Below, one piece after another: positions 1 to 7,764 of a DNA stretch of 64,000 bases. The stretch comes from Streptomyces sp. NBC_01276 (GTDB taxonomy: Bacteria > Actinomycetota > Actinomycetes > Streptomycetales > Streptomycetaceae): NCBI RefSeq assembly GCF_041435355.1, contig NZ_CP108444.1, forward strand, positions 310,001 to 374,000. Reading direction: 5' to 3'. How positions within the stretch are numbered: the stretch's first letter is position 1; every line of letters starts with the position of its first letter. The notes beneath the pieces are model-generated. The model saw only the letters and a list, made by a program, of their open reading frames with translations, was not told the origin of the DNA and made no database searches. The translations under genes were made by a program, and so were the position numbers.

Positions 1-244
1 ACTCGAAGGGTTCGAAGAGGACGACGGTTCCGGGGGCGGCGGGGTGGCGTTCGCCGTCGATGACGAACTCGCCGCGGCCCGAGACGATGACGAACAGCTC
101 GGTCTCGTCGTGCCGGTGGCTGTCGGTGGCGCGGCCGGGGGCGACGCGGCCCCAGCCAGCGGCTGTGCCCAGCCCCTCCACGCCGCTCATGTCGATGCCG
201 AACGCCTGCTCCAGGACGTCGGCGTCGTAACTCGCGATGATCAT
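1..244 (-). CDS. Probable hydrazine synthetase, N-terminal cupin part (cut by window edge)
   Basis: Only the first 81 codons are inside the window. They encode a cupin barrel with the metal-binding pattern SHRHDETE (H-x-H-x4-E) followed by the glycine-containing strand VSGRGEFVIDG. The ATG at 242-244 overlaps the stop of the upstream flavoenzyme in an ATGA junction, so translation is probably coupled. In known hydrazine synthetases (Spb40, the triacsin and pyrazofurin homologues) a cupin is fused to a methionyl-tRNA-synthetase-like domain that joins N6-hydroxylysine to glycine. A lysine N-hydroxylase and an oxidative-cleavage flavoenzyme immediately upstream are exactly the partners expected. 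The MetRS-like half is not visible, so a stand-alone cupin is still possible. Confidence 0.65.
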   Translation of the reverse strand, partial: MIIASYDADVLEQAFGIDMSGVEGLGTAAGWGRVAPGRATDSHRHDETELFVIVSGRGEFVIDGERHPAAPGTVVLFEPFE

Positions 245-1422
245 GTCATGGCCTTTCGCGGAGACGGGAGGGAGGGGATCAGGGCGGCGGCGCGGGCGGC
301 GAGCGCCGGGGCCAGCCGGTAGCCGGAGCCGCTCGCGGCGCCCGCGAACACGAGCCGGCCGTAGGGGTCGAGCGCGGTGACCAGGGGCGTGCCGCCGGGC
401 CCGTACGCGTCGCAGAAGACCCGGCCGGAGCGGCAGTGGGAGGCCAGGTCCGGGGCGTAGCGGGTGAGCAGGGCGCGGGCCTCGCGCAGGTGGCCGGCGG
501 TGAGGGCGGGGTCGACGGCCGCGGGGTCGACGTCCCACTCCCGGCAGGTGTAGCTGAACAGCCAGTGGCCGCGGTGGTGGAAGGGCAGCAGGAACGCGTC
601 ATCGGCGTGCAGGACGACCGCCCGGTCCCCCGGGGCGGGCGCCCGGTCGATGTGCAGGGCGACTATCTTCTTGACCCGGGCTCCGAGGGGGGCCACCAGG
701 TCCCGCCAGGCGGGTTCGGCGAGCCAGGGCCCCGGGGCGATCACCACGTGTTCGGCGGTGAGGGTGGCGCCGCCGGTCAGGGTCAGGCGCGCGCCGCCGG
801 GCCCGGCGGCGACGGAGGTGACGGCGACGCCCTCGCGGAAGGCGACCCGGGGGCGCAGTTCGGCGGCGAGCAGCTGGGTGAGGGCGTGCACGTCCGCGTA
901 CTGGCAGCCGTCGCCCTCCCAGGCCCCGAAGTTCTCGGGCAAAGGCCCTGCCACGGGCGGGAGTTCGGTGGTCCAGCGGAGTTTGGCCTCGGGCAGGTAG
1001 ACCTCGCGCAGCCGCTCCTCGGCGCTCTCGGGGGCCAGGACGGTCATGCCGAGCGGGTGGATGGGCAGGTCCGGGCGGGCCGCGTGGAGGTCGGCGTAGA
1101 AGCGCTCGCTCTCGGCGGCGAGGGTGCGGACGGTGTCGTTCGCGCCGCGCGGGAAGTGGAGTCCGGCGGAGCGGCGGGTGGCGCCGGAACCGATCATGTC
1201 CCGGTCGAGGACGGTGACGGTGGCGGAGGGGTCGCGGGTGAGGATCTCGCGGGCGATGAGCACCCCGAGGATGCCCGCGCCCACGACGGCGATGCCGGTG
1301 CGGGCGCCGGTGGGGCCGCCGGCGTCGGGGGCGGTGCCGCGGTAGCCGGCGGGCTCGGTGACGGCGGGCTCGGTGACGGCGGGGCCGGTGAGGGGGCCCG
1401 TGGCGGGGCCGGTGGCGGGCAT
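241..1422 (-). CDS. FAD-dependent glycine/D-amino-acid-oxidase-like enzyme, probable hydrazinoacetate-releasing oxidase
   Basis: The product is 393 residues. A flexible leader of about 42 residues rich in Pro, Thr and Gly (repeats of ATGP/LTGP and AVTEP) precedes the dinucleotide fold VVGAGILG (about 46-53). The C-terminal GSGYRLAPA segment is typical of the D-amino-acid-oxidase/glycine-oxidase family. The ATG at 1422 overlaps the stop of the N-monooxygenase by one base (TGATG), which supports this start even though the leader looks dispensable. In the s56-p1 and triacsin pathways a flavoenzyme of this class (Spb39, Tri27) cleaves N6-(carboxymethylamino)lysine to hydrazinoacetate and 2-aminoadipate 6-semialdehyde. 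The assignment here rests on family plus context; a different hydrazine oxidation is possible. Confidence 0.75.
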   Translation of the reverse strand: MPATGPATGPLTGPAVTEPAVTEPAGYRGTAPDAGGPTGARTGIAVVGAGILGVLIAREILTRDPSATVTVLDRDMIGSGATRRSAGLHFPRGANDTVRTLAAESERFYADLHAARPDLPIHPLGMTVLAPESAEERLREVYLPEAKLRWTTELPPVAGPLPENFGAWEGDGCQYADVHALTQLLAAELRPRVAFREGVAVTSVAAGPGGARLTLTGGATLTAEHVVIAPGPWLAEPAWRDLVAPLGARVKKIVALHIDRAPAPGDRAVVLHADDAFLLPFHHRGHWLFSYTCREWDVDPAAVDPALTAGHLREARALLTRYAPDLASHCRSGRVFCDAYGPGGTPLVTALDPYGRLVFAGAASGSGYRLAPALAARAAALIPSLPSPRKAMT

Positions 1423-2750
1423 CAGGCGCTCCACCGTTCGTCCTGCGGGGCCTTGGAGGACCATTCGATGAAGGAGGCGAGCTGCTCGTCCGCGCGTACG
1501 CCGCACAGCCGGTCGGCGATGCGCCGGCTGCGCCAGGCGTTGAGGCTGAGGTTGGGGTCGGCGAGGCCGCGCTGGCCGCGGACCCCGTTCTGGACGAAGA
1601 TCCGGCGGTCGGCGGGGCCGTCCCAGCGGACGGCGTAGTCCTCGTCGACGCGCAGTTCCTCGCCCTCGTGCTCCAGGCGGCCGGCGAGGGGGGCGAGGAA
1701 GTCCATGGCCGCGGGCCGGTACCCGGTGGCCCAGACGACGATGTCGGCCTCGAACCTCTCCACGGACTCCGGCTCGCCCGTGTGCCGGGCGCACACCTCC
1801 CAGCCGCCGAGGGGGCCGGTGGAGACGTCGAAGACCTCGCGGCCGGGGTGCAGGGCGACCAGGTCTTCGTTGCCCTCGACGAACCGGTGGACGTAGATGG
1901 TCTGGTAGATCTCGCGCAGCGTGGACTCGGAGATGCCGTCGCTCGTCAGGATGTTGCTGGAATTCAGCGACTGGCGGCGCTCGCGCGGCAGTCCGTAGAA
2001 GTAGTCCGCGTGGCTGGGCATGTAGTAGTCGTTGGTGAAGGGCGAGTCGTCGATCGGGAGGTAGTTCGGCCGCCGCGAGATCCACGAGACCCGGCGGGGC
2101 AGGTCCCAGCCGCTGCGGGAGATCAGGTCGAGGAAGGCCTCGGCGCCGGACTGGCCGCCGCCGATGACCACGACCCGCTTGCCGCCGACGTCGCGGGCGG
2201 CGCCCAGGTAGTCGGCCACGTGGAACTGCGTGGGTCCGAGCCGTCCTTCGCCCTGCGGCGGGACCCAGGGGCGGCTGCCGACGCCGACCACGACGTTCTC
2301 GGCGGTCAGCTCGCGGCGGTCGGTGCGGACGGTGAACGCGCCGAGGCCGTCGTCGAAGCCGACCTCCCGGACGCCCTCGCCGAAGACGATGTTCTCGTTG
2401 CGGCGGCTGGCCCAGGCCAGGTAGTTGCGGAACTCCAGCCTCGGCACGTCATCGAACCGGGCGTTGAGGAAGTGGTAGACCCGTCCCTTGGCGTGCAGGT
2501 ACGACAGGAACGAGAACGGGTTCGCGGGATCGGCGAGGCTCACCAGGTCCTTGAACTGGGAGACCTGGAGGGTGGTGCCCGGGATCTGCTGGCCGTCGTG
2601 CCAGCTGAAGGTCTCCTTGCGGTCGAGGAAGAGATTGGGTACGTCCGGCCGGCTGTGCAGCAGGGAAGCCAGGCTCAGGTTGGCCGGACCCACGCCGATT
2701 CCCAGGCAGCGGAAGTGTGTGATGCCCGGCCGGAAGCTCTCGTGCCCCAT
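1422..2750 (-). CDS. L-lysine N6-monooxygenase-like flavoprotein (SidA/IucD family)
   Basis: This 442-residue protein has the three hallmarks of the N-hydroxylating monooxygenases: the FAD motif GIGVGPANLS (17-26), the NADPH motif GGGQSGAE (about residue 197) and WATGYRP near residue 339. Length is normal for the family. It would hydroxylate the side-chain amine of lysine (or ornithine) using NADPH and O2. The family makes siderophore hydroxamates, but no siderophore synthetase is present here. Its place one base ahead of the oxidase and the cupin hydrazine synthetase argues that N6-hydroxylysine feeds N-N bond formation instead. Substrate choice cannot be read reliably from the sequence; lysine is inferred from the neighbouring saccharopine enzymes. 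Confidence 0.85.
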   Translation of the reverse strand: MGHESFRPGITHFRCLGIGVGPANLSLASLLHSRPDVPNLFLDRKETFSWHDGQQIPGTTLQVSQFKDLVSLADPANPFSFLSYLHAKGRVYHFLNARFDDVPRLEFRNYLAWASRRNENIVFGEGVREVGFDDGLGAFTVRTDRRELTAENVVVGVGSRPWVPPQGEGRLGPTQFHVADYLGAARDVGGKRVVVIGGGQSGAEAFLDLISRSGWDLPRRVSWISRRPNYLPIDDSPFTNDYYMPSHADYFYGLPRERRQSLNSSNILTSDGISESTLREIYQTIYVHRFVEGNEDLVALHPGREVFDVSTGPLGGWEVCARHTGEPESVERFEADIVVWATGYRPAAMDFLAPLAGRLEHEGEELRVDEDYAVRWDGPADRRIFVQNGVRGQRGLADPNLSLNAWRSRRIADRLCGVRADEQLASFIEWSSKAPQDERWSA

Positions 2751-2807
2751 GGTCGGAACCTCTCGTTCGATTCGGTAAGGGAAGAGGAGGGGGTGGGGTG
2801 GGGAGCG

Positions 2808-4061
2808 CTAGGCCGCGGCGGCCGGGCGCGTGCGTACGGCGATCAGGCCGAACAGGGTGGCGAGCAGGGAGCAGGCACCGACCAGCGGCCAGACGAGCTG
2901 GCCGTACTGGAGGAAGAGCCAGGTGCCGGCCATCGGCCCGAGGGCGGAGCCCAGGCCGAAGGTGAACTGGAAGCTGCCGATGTAGCGGGAGCGCAGTGCC
3001 TCGGGCCCGGCGCCCGCCGGGTAGGCGAAGACGGCGGGGCCGCCGAGGATCTCGCCCAGGGACCAGACGAGGGTGCCGATGACCACGGCGGCGGGCCCGA
3101 TCGGCAGGCCGTAGCAGGCGACGCCGGCACCGACGAGGGCGAAGCCCAGGCCGATGGTGATCTTCAGGGGCCAGCGTTGCGAGACCTTGGTGACCAGCAG
3201 CTCGAAGGCGATGACGATGAAGCCGTTGAGCGCGACCGCGAAGGTGTACCAGAAGAGCGCGATGTGCGCGTCCTTCAGGGACAGCGGGAGCGTGGACAGG
3301 TACTGCATGTAGACGGCGGAGTGGAAGAAGGCCGCGACGAGGTAGAGCAGGTAGCGGCGGTCGCGCAGGACCGCGCCGTAGCCGCCGGTGGGGGCGGCCT
3401 CGCGCACCGGCCCGGTGCGGACCGGGCTCCTGGCGGGCAGGGTGGCCCGTGCGACGAGCGCGTAGGCGAGGGCGAGGGCGGCCTCCCCCCAGAACAGCAG
3501 GGTGTACGTCTGCCCGCCGGCGTTGTAGAGCGCGTATCCCAGCAGCGGGGCGGCGGTCGCGCCGACGTTGAGGCCGAAGCGGTACATCGCGAAGATCATG
3601 ATCTGCCGGTCGCCGTCGGTCTGCTCGGCGAGCAGGGTGGCCGACGCGGGGCGGAACAGCTGGGCGCCCAGGCTGACGAGGGCGATGGCGCAGAGCAGCA
3701 GGGTGAAGTCGGACAGGTAGAGGAGGGCCGCGGTGAGGACGGCCGTACTGCTCATGGAGAGCACGGTGGCGCCGCGGATGCCGAGCCGGTCGGCGAGGGT
3801 GCCGCCGGCCAGGGAGCCGGCGACGGCCCCGCCGCCGTAGACGCCCAGGGCGATGACCGTGTGGCCCTTCGAGTAGCCCTCGGCGGTGAGGAAGAGGACG
3901 AGGAAGACGTGCAGGAAGCCGCTGAGCCGGTTGACGAGCACCCCGGCCAGTACGGTCTTCACCGCGCGCGGGGCCTCCTTGAAGGTCACCCACACCCCGG
4001 GGGCGGCGGGCGCGGCCGCCGGCTCCGGGGCGGCCTCGGCGGGGCGGACGTCAGTGCTCAT
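2808..4061 (-). CDS. MFS transporter (12 TM), probable product exporter
   Basis: A 417-residue membrane protein with about twelve hydrophobic segments, a cytoplasmic Ala/Pro-rich N-terminus of about 25 residues, and the loop GTLADRLGIRG between helices 2 and 3 that corresponds to the MFS motif A region. Its start lies 11 bases inside the end of the ATP-grasp gene, so it belongs to the same transcript. It resembles the MdtH-like drug/proton antiporter branch. Export of the hydrazine-derived metabolite, and with it self-protection, is the simplest role given the setting. The 57-base gap to the monooxygenase gene is one of the larger gaps in this part of the operon. Confidence 0.8.
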   Translation of the reverse strand: MSTDVRPAEAAPEPAAAPAAPGVWVTFKEAPRAVKTVLAGVLVNRLSGFLHVFLVLFLTAEGYSKGHTVIALGVYGGGAVAGSLAGGTLADRLGIRGATVLSMSSTAVLTAALLYLSDFTLLLCAIALVSLGAQLFRPASATLLAEQTDGDRQIMIFAMYRFGLNVGATAAPLLGYALYNAGGQTYTLLFWGEAALALAYALVARATLPARSPVRTGPVREAAPTGGYGAVLRDRRYLLYLVAAFFHSAVYMQYLSTLPLSLKDAHIALFWYTFAVALNGFIVIAFELLVTKVSQRWPLKITIGLGFALVGAGVACYGLPIGPAAVVIGTLVWSLGEILGGPAVFAYPAGAGPEALRSRYIGSFQFTFGLGSALGPMAGTWLFLQYGQLVWPLVGACSLLATLFGLIAVRTRPAAAA

Positions 4062-5418
4062 CGGCGCCGGCCTCCGGTTCGGTGACGATGGTGACGGCGG
4101 CCCGTACGGACCGCTCCAGTTCGTCCAGGCCGTCTGCGGTCGGGGCGTCGAGGAGGAAGGTCACCGCGCGGTCGTCGGAGCTGGCGAGCGGGCCCAGCCG
4201 GGCACCGGCCTCCTTCAGGACGAGGAGCGCACGCAGCGCGGCCGGGTCCCCGGCGGCTCCGGGAAGCCACTCGGGCCACATCCCGGCCTCGCCCACCCAC
4301 TGGGGGCGTACGCCGAGCCGGTCGAGGGTGACGTCGGCGAGGACTCCCGGTGCGTGGTCGAGGTAGACCTGGCGGGTGAAGCGGCGCGGGGCCGGGTAGG
4401 AGGCGGGCTCGCCGAGGGCGATCTTGATGATCTCGGGTTCCATCGGCTGCCCGGTGGCCAGGTGGTAGAGGGCGAGCAGGCCGTCGCCGGGGGTGCGGGC
4501 GGCGACCTCCATCAGGCAGGGACGGCCGTCGGCGCCGACGCGCCACTCGGAGTGGGCGATGCCGTCGCGGAAGCCGAGGACGTCCAGCATCCGGCGGTTG
4601 GCGTCCCGCAGGACCGCGTCGTGCCCGCCGGACGGGTCCGGGACGGAGTGGGCGAGCTCGACGAAGGTGTGCGCGCCGGACTCGGTGGTCTCCTTGCGGG
4701 TCACCGACGCGAAGACGGGCTCGCCGTGCTGGACGAGGGTCTCGACGGAGTACTCCTGGCCGGTGGCCTTCTCCTCGATCAGCACGGTCTCGTGGGCGGG
4801 GTACTCCATCAGCAGGGCGCGCATCGCCCCGGCGTCCTCGACGGCGACCACGCCCGAACTGGAGTGCCGGGTGGCGGGTTTGGCGACGACCGGGTAGGTC
4901 AGCGCGGTCAGGTCGGCGTCCTCGCGGCCGCCGGGCGGCACCACCAGGCAGGCCGGGCCGAAGGCGTCGAGGTACCAGCGCTGGAGGTACTTGCTGCGGC
5001 AGACGCGGGTGGCGCGCAGTCCGGGTCCGGGCAGGCCGAGGGCGTCGCACAGCAGGCCGGTCTGCTCGACCAGGGTCTCGCCGACGGCGTAGGCGCCGCG
5101 CACGGTGTAGCGGCCGTGCCAGGCACGGGCCCGGGCGGCGAAGCCGGGGGTGAAGGAGCCGTCGAGGTCGAGGGAGCCGTCGACGTAGGCGATCTCGTCG
5201 ATCAGGGAGGCCGGGTGGTCGGGGTCCTTGCGGGCGGTCTCGGCGGCGTCGCGGTACGACTCGGGGGTGATCAGGAGGATCTTCAGGCCGCGGGCGGCGA
5301 GTTCCTCCAGGTAGCGGGGGTTGCGGCAGACGACCCGGAAGGCGCCGGTGAGGACGAAGGCCTCGGGAAGCGGCCCGTGGGCGGCGGGGTGGGACGGTTG
5401 CGCGGTCGGGTGGGTCAT
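4051..5418 (-). CDS. ATP-grasp ligase (carboxylate-amine/hydrazine ligase)
   Basis: The 455-residue product has an ATP-grasp core: YPVVAKPATRHSSSGV (ATP-binding lysine and loop), VLIEEKATGQEYSVETL and the metal-binding region LMEVAARTPGDGL. This family activates a carboxylate as an acyl phosphate and joins it to an amine, as in BacD-like dipeptide ligases. The gene starts by ATGA overlap with the saccharopine reductase and ends by overlapping the MFS gene, so all three are translationally linked. It probably makes an amide or hydrazide bond between an amino acid and the hydrazine unit. The N-terminal region FVLTGAFRVVCRNPRYLEEL is the pre-ATP-grasp domain. The substrates cannot be deduced. 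Confidence 0.8.
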   Translation of the reverse strand: MTHPTAQPSHPAAHGPLPEAFVLTGAFRVVCRNPRYLEELAARGLKILLITPESYRDAAETARKDPDHPASLIDEIAYVDGSLDLDGSFTPGFAARARAWHGRYTVRGAYAVGETLVEQTGLLCDALGLPGPGLRATRVCRSKYLQRWYLDAFGPACLVVPPGGREDADLTALTYPVVAKPATRHSSSGVVAVEDAGAMRALLMEYPAHETVLIEEKATGQEYSVETLVQHGEPVFASVTRKETTESGAHTFVELAHSVPDPSGGHDAVLRDANRRMLDVLGFRDGIAHSEWRVGADGRPCLMEVAARTPGDGLLALYHLATGQPMEPEIIKIALGEPASYPAPRRFTRQVYLDHAPGVLADVTLDRLGVRPQWVGEAGMWPEWLPGAAGDPAALRALLVLKEAGARLGPLASSDDRAVTFLLDAPTADGLDELERSVRAAVTIVTEPEAGADEH

Positions 5419-6614
5419 GCCGGGACTCCTGAGGGGGTGGAGGAGGTTTCTTCGCAGGTCCCGCCCAGGCCGTGGGCGGCGAGGAAGGTGAGCCAGCGGG
5501 TGGTCTCCCGGGGCGTCTCGGCGGCCCGGTTGAGGCCGGCGGGGAGGGCGCCGGCCAGGATGCGGGTCACGCCGTAGGCGACGGGGAGGGAGACGCAGCG
5601 GGCCATCGCGGACTCTTCGCCGTCGCCGGTCAGGTCCAGCAGGTGGGAGCCGCGCCAGCGGGTCCCGGCGGCGGTGCGCAGTTCGAGGGAGACCGACAGG
5701 ACGACGCGGTCGCGGTCGTCGGGGGTGGTGGGGTAGCGGGCGGCGAGGGCCGCGGCCAGGGCGCGGACGGCCGCGGGGTCGCCCGCGGAGACGGTGTCGA
5801 AGACCTCCTTCCAGGCGGTGCGCCAGCCCGCGTTGCGCAGGGTTCCGCGGACGAAGGTGGCGAGCTGCCACTGGTGCGGGATGCCGTACTGGGCGACGAA
5901 GGGGAGGCTGTCGCGGTTGGGGTAGACCTCGAACTCCTCGCCCGCCAGGACCAGCGGCCGGGTGGCCTCCCAGGGGCGGGCGGCGGTGCGTTCGGCCCCG
6001 GAGTCGATGTGCCGGGCCGGGGAGCCGAGGGCCGCGAGGACCCCGTACGGGGCCCAGCTGAAGCGGTAGCGGAAGGCGTTGGGGACCGCCGGGACCCCTC
6101 CGCAGTAGGAGGTGAACGCGGCGGTCGCCGGTAACGAGCCGATGGCCTCGCGGCCCCGGGCGACCAGGTGGTGGGCCATCAGGTGGTCGATGCCGGGGTC
6201 GAGTCCGGCCTCGGTGAGCACGACGGTACGGGTCCGCGCGGCGGCGGTGCCGGCGAGCGCGGCGAGCTCCGGGGAGACGTAGCTGGTGCAGGCGAAGTGG
6301 GCCCCGCGGTCGGTCGCCAGACGCAGCAGCGCCGGGTGTTCGGCGGCGGGGAGCATGGAGACGAGGACGTCACCGGGGCCCACCCCGTCCGCCAGGGCGG
6401 CCGGGGTGAGGGCGCGGGCCTCCGCGCGGCCCGCGAGGCCGTGGGCGGCCAGGCGGGCGGTGGCGCGATCGGCGGTGCGGTCCCACAGGACCACGCGACG
6501 GGCGCGCTCGCAGACGAGGGACAGGCCGGAGCGGCCGGTGGACAGGCCGGTGCCTATCCAGTGGACGGTGCCGGACGCCGGCGCCGCGGCGGGTGAGGGC
6601 GGGTCAGCGGACAA
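5415..6614 (-). CDS. Saccharopine reductase-like enzyme (Lys9 type)
   Basis: A 399-residue protein with a Rossmann start (VHWIGTGLSTGRSG) and the Lys9-type signatures TEAGLDPGIDHLMAHH and SYCGGVPA. In fungi this family (EC 1.5.1.10) condenses 2-aminoadipate semialdehyde with glutamate to give saccharopine using NADPH. Streptomyces makes lysine by the diaminopimelate route, so the gene is unlikely to serve primary lysine synthesis. It overlaps the Lys1-like gene upstream and the ATP-grasp gene downstream. The start is an uncommon TTG at 6612-6614, chosen because AGGAGG lies six bases upstream and no other start fits before the Rossmann fold. Inferred role: the first step in recycling the semialdehyde released when hydrazinoacetate is formed. 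Confidence 0.75.
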   Translation of the reverse strand: MSADPPSPAAAPASGTVHWIGTGLSTGRSGLSLVCERARRVVLWDRTADRATARLAAHGLAGRAEARALTPAALADGVGPGDVLVSMLPAAEHPALLRLATDRGAHFACTSYVSPELAALAGTAAARTRTVVLTEAGLDPGIDHLMAHHLVARGREAIGSLPATAAFTSYCGGVPAVPNAFRYRFSWAPYGVLAALGSPARHIDSGAERTAARPWEATRPLVLAGEEFEVYPNRDSLPFVAQYGIPHQWQLATFVRGTLRNAGWRTAWKEVFDTVSAGDPAAVRALAAALAARYPTTPDDRDRVVLSVSLELRTAAGTRWRGSHLLDLTGDGEESAMARCVSLPVAYGVTRILAGALPAGLNRAAETPRETTRWLTFLAAHGLGGTCEETSSTPSGVPA

Positions 6615-7674
6615 GGGGGGCCTCCTGGGCTTCGACTGCGGTCCGGTAGGTGTGCAGGGCGCGGGCCCAGACGCCGTCCCACTCGGCCAGGCGCATCAGG
6701 TGCGGGGCGAGTTCGGCGGAGAAGGCGGTGCTGGCCTCGACGGGGAGGAGGGAGGGGAGGTTGTCGATGGCGATGAGGTCGAGGCGGGGGGCCTCGGCGC
6801 GCAGGGTGCGGACGGGCTCGGTCCAGGTGGTGGTCTCGTCGTAGACCGGCAGGACGTTGCAGTCGGAGGTGACGTCGCAGGTGACGTCGGAGAGGAGGCA
6901 GAGGCGGCGGGCGTGGTCGTCGAGGTCGGCCTTGGTCAGGAACGGCGGTACGGGGGTGGTGGTCAGGACGGTGTTGACCATCAGGTCGTGGCCGAGCAGC
7001 GCGGCCCGGTCCAGGGAGCGGGTCTCGGCGAGGTCCCAGCGGGTGGGTTCCAGTCCGGCCCGCACCAGTGCGTCGCAGGCACCGCGGCCGCTGCGGCCGA
7101 GGGCTCCGACGACGAGGGCGGTGGTGGGGTCGCCGGTGGTGGCGCCGGAGGCGAGGAGGGCGTCGAGGGCGGGCCGGTCGGTCGGGCGCAGCGGGGTGGT
7201 GAGGGTGCCGCGGTGGTGCAGGACGGCGAGGGCGGCGCCGATGTAGCCGGCCCAGTAGCCGAAGGCGGCGACGCGGCGGCCGGCTTCGTCGGTGAGGTAC
7301 TCCATGTCGAGCAGGGCGCCGCCGCCGGCGGTGAAGCGGGAGAGCAGTTCGGCGGCGCCCGACTGGCCCTTGTAGGCGTGGGCGAAGTAGATGTGGCGGT
7401 GGCGCAGGGCGGGTGCGCCGGGGCCGGCGGGGAGTTCCTTGAGGCCGAGGACGTAGGCGTCGGCGGGGGCCTGTGCGTCCCAGGAGGCGGTGGGGGCGGT
7501 GGCGCAGCCGGCGGCGGCGTAGTCGGCGAGGGGGAAGGCGCGCTGGTCCGACTCCTCGACGGTGATCCGGACCCCGGCCTCCACCAGGCGGCCCGCGTCG
7601 TGCGGGGTGAGGGGGGCTCGGCGCTCGGTGGGGCGGGCCTCGTGGCGCATCCAGAGGTGAGTACTGTCCGACAT
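6604..7674 (-). CDS. Saccharopine dehydrogenase, lysine-forming type (Lys1-like)
   Basis: The 356-residue product carries Lys1/alanine-dehydrogenase-fold signatures: MRHEARPTERRAPLTP at the N-terminus, YFAHAYKGQSG and MEYLTDEAGRRVAAFGYWAG. Fungal Lys1 (EC 1.5.1.7) oxidises saccharopine with NAD+ to lysine and 2-oxoglutarate. Together with the overlapping Lys9-like gene it could complete conversion of 2-aminoadipate semialdehyde to lysine. An in-frame ATG at 7701 would add nine residues; 7674 is preferred because the family motif begins right after it, but neither start has a strong ribosome site. The same fold also includes opine-like enzymes, so a related reductive amination cannot be excluded. 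Confidence 0.75.
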   Translation of the reverse strand: MSDSTHLWMRHEARPTERRAPLTPHDAGRLVEAGVRITVEESDQRAFPLADYAAAGCATAPTASWDAQAPADAYVLGLKELPAGPGAPALRHRHIYFAHAYKGQSGAAELLSRFTAGGGALLDMEYLTDEAGRRVAAFGYWAGYIGAALAVLHHRGTLTTPLRPTDRPALDALLASGATTGDPTTALVVGALGRSGRGACDALVRAGLEPTRWDLAETRSLDRAALLGHDLMVNTVLTTTPVPPFLTKADLDDHARRLCLLSDVTCDVTSDCNVLPVYDETTTWTEPVRTLRAEAPRLDLIAIDNLPSLLPVEASTAFSAELAPHLMRLAEWDGVWARALHTYRTAVEAQEAPLVR

Positions 7675-7764
7675 GGTGCGTTTTGTCCTGTCTGAAGGCA
7701 TAGGGGTGGTAGACCCCCGGCCTGATCGCGGTTGCGGGGGCGACGTCCTGGGAGTGCCTGCGCG

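Noticed and set aside
1422..2750. N-hydroxylase as part of a hydroxamate siderophore cluster
   Set aside because: No IucA/IucC synthetase, acyltransferase or siderophore uptake genes are present, while hydrazine-pathway partners directly adjoin it.
1668..4085. An 805-codon plus-strand open frame over the monooxygenase and MFS genes
   Set aside because: It is the antisense shadow of genes with intact FAD/NADPH motifs and membrane helices; its translation is low-complexity Glu/Gly/Ala/Val.
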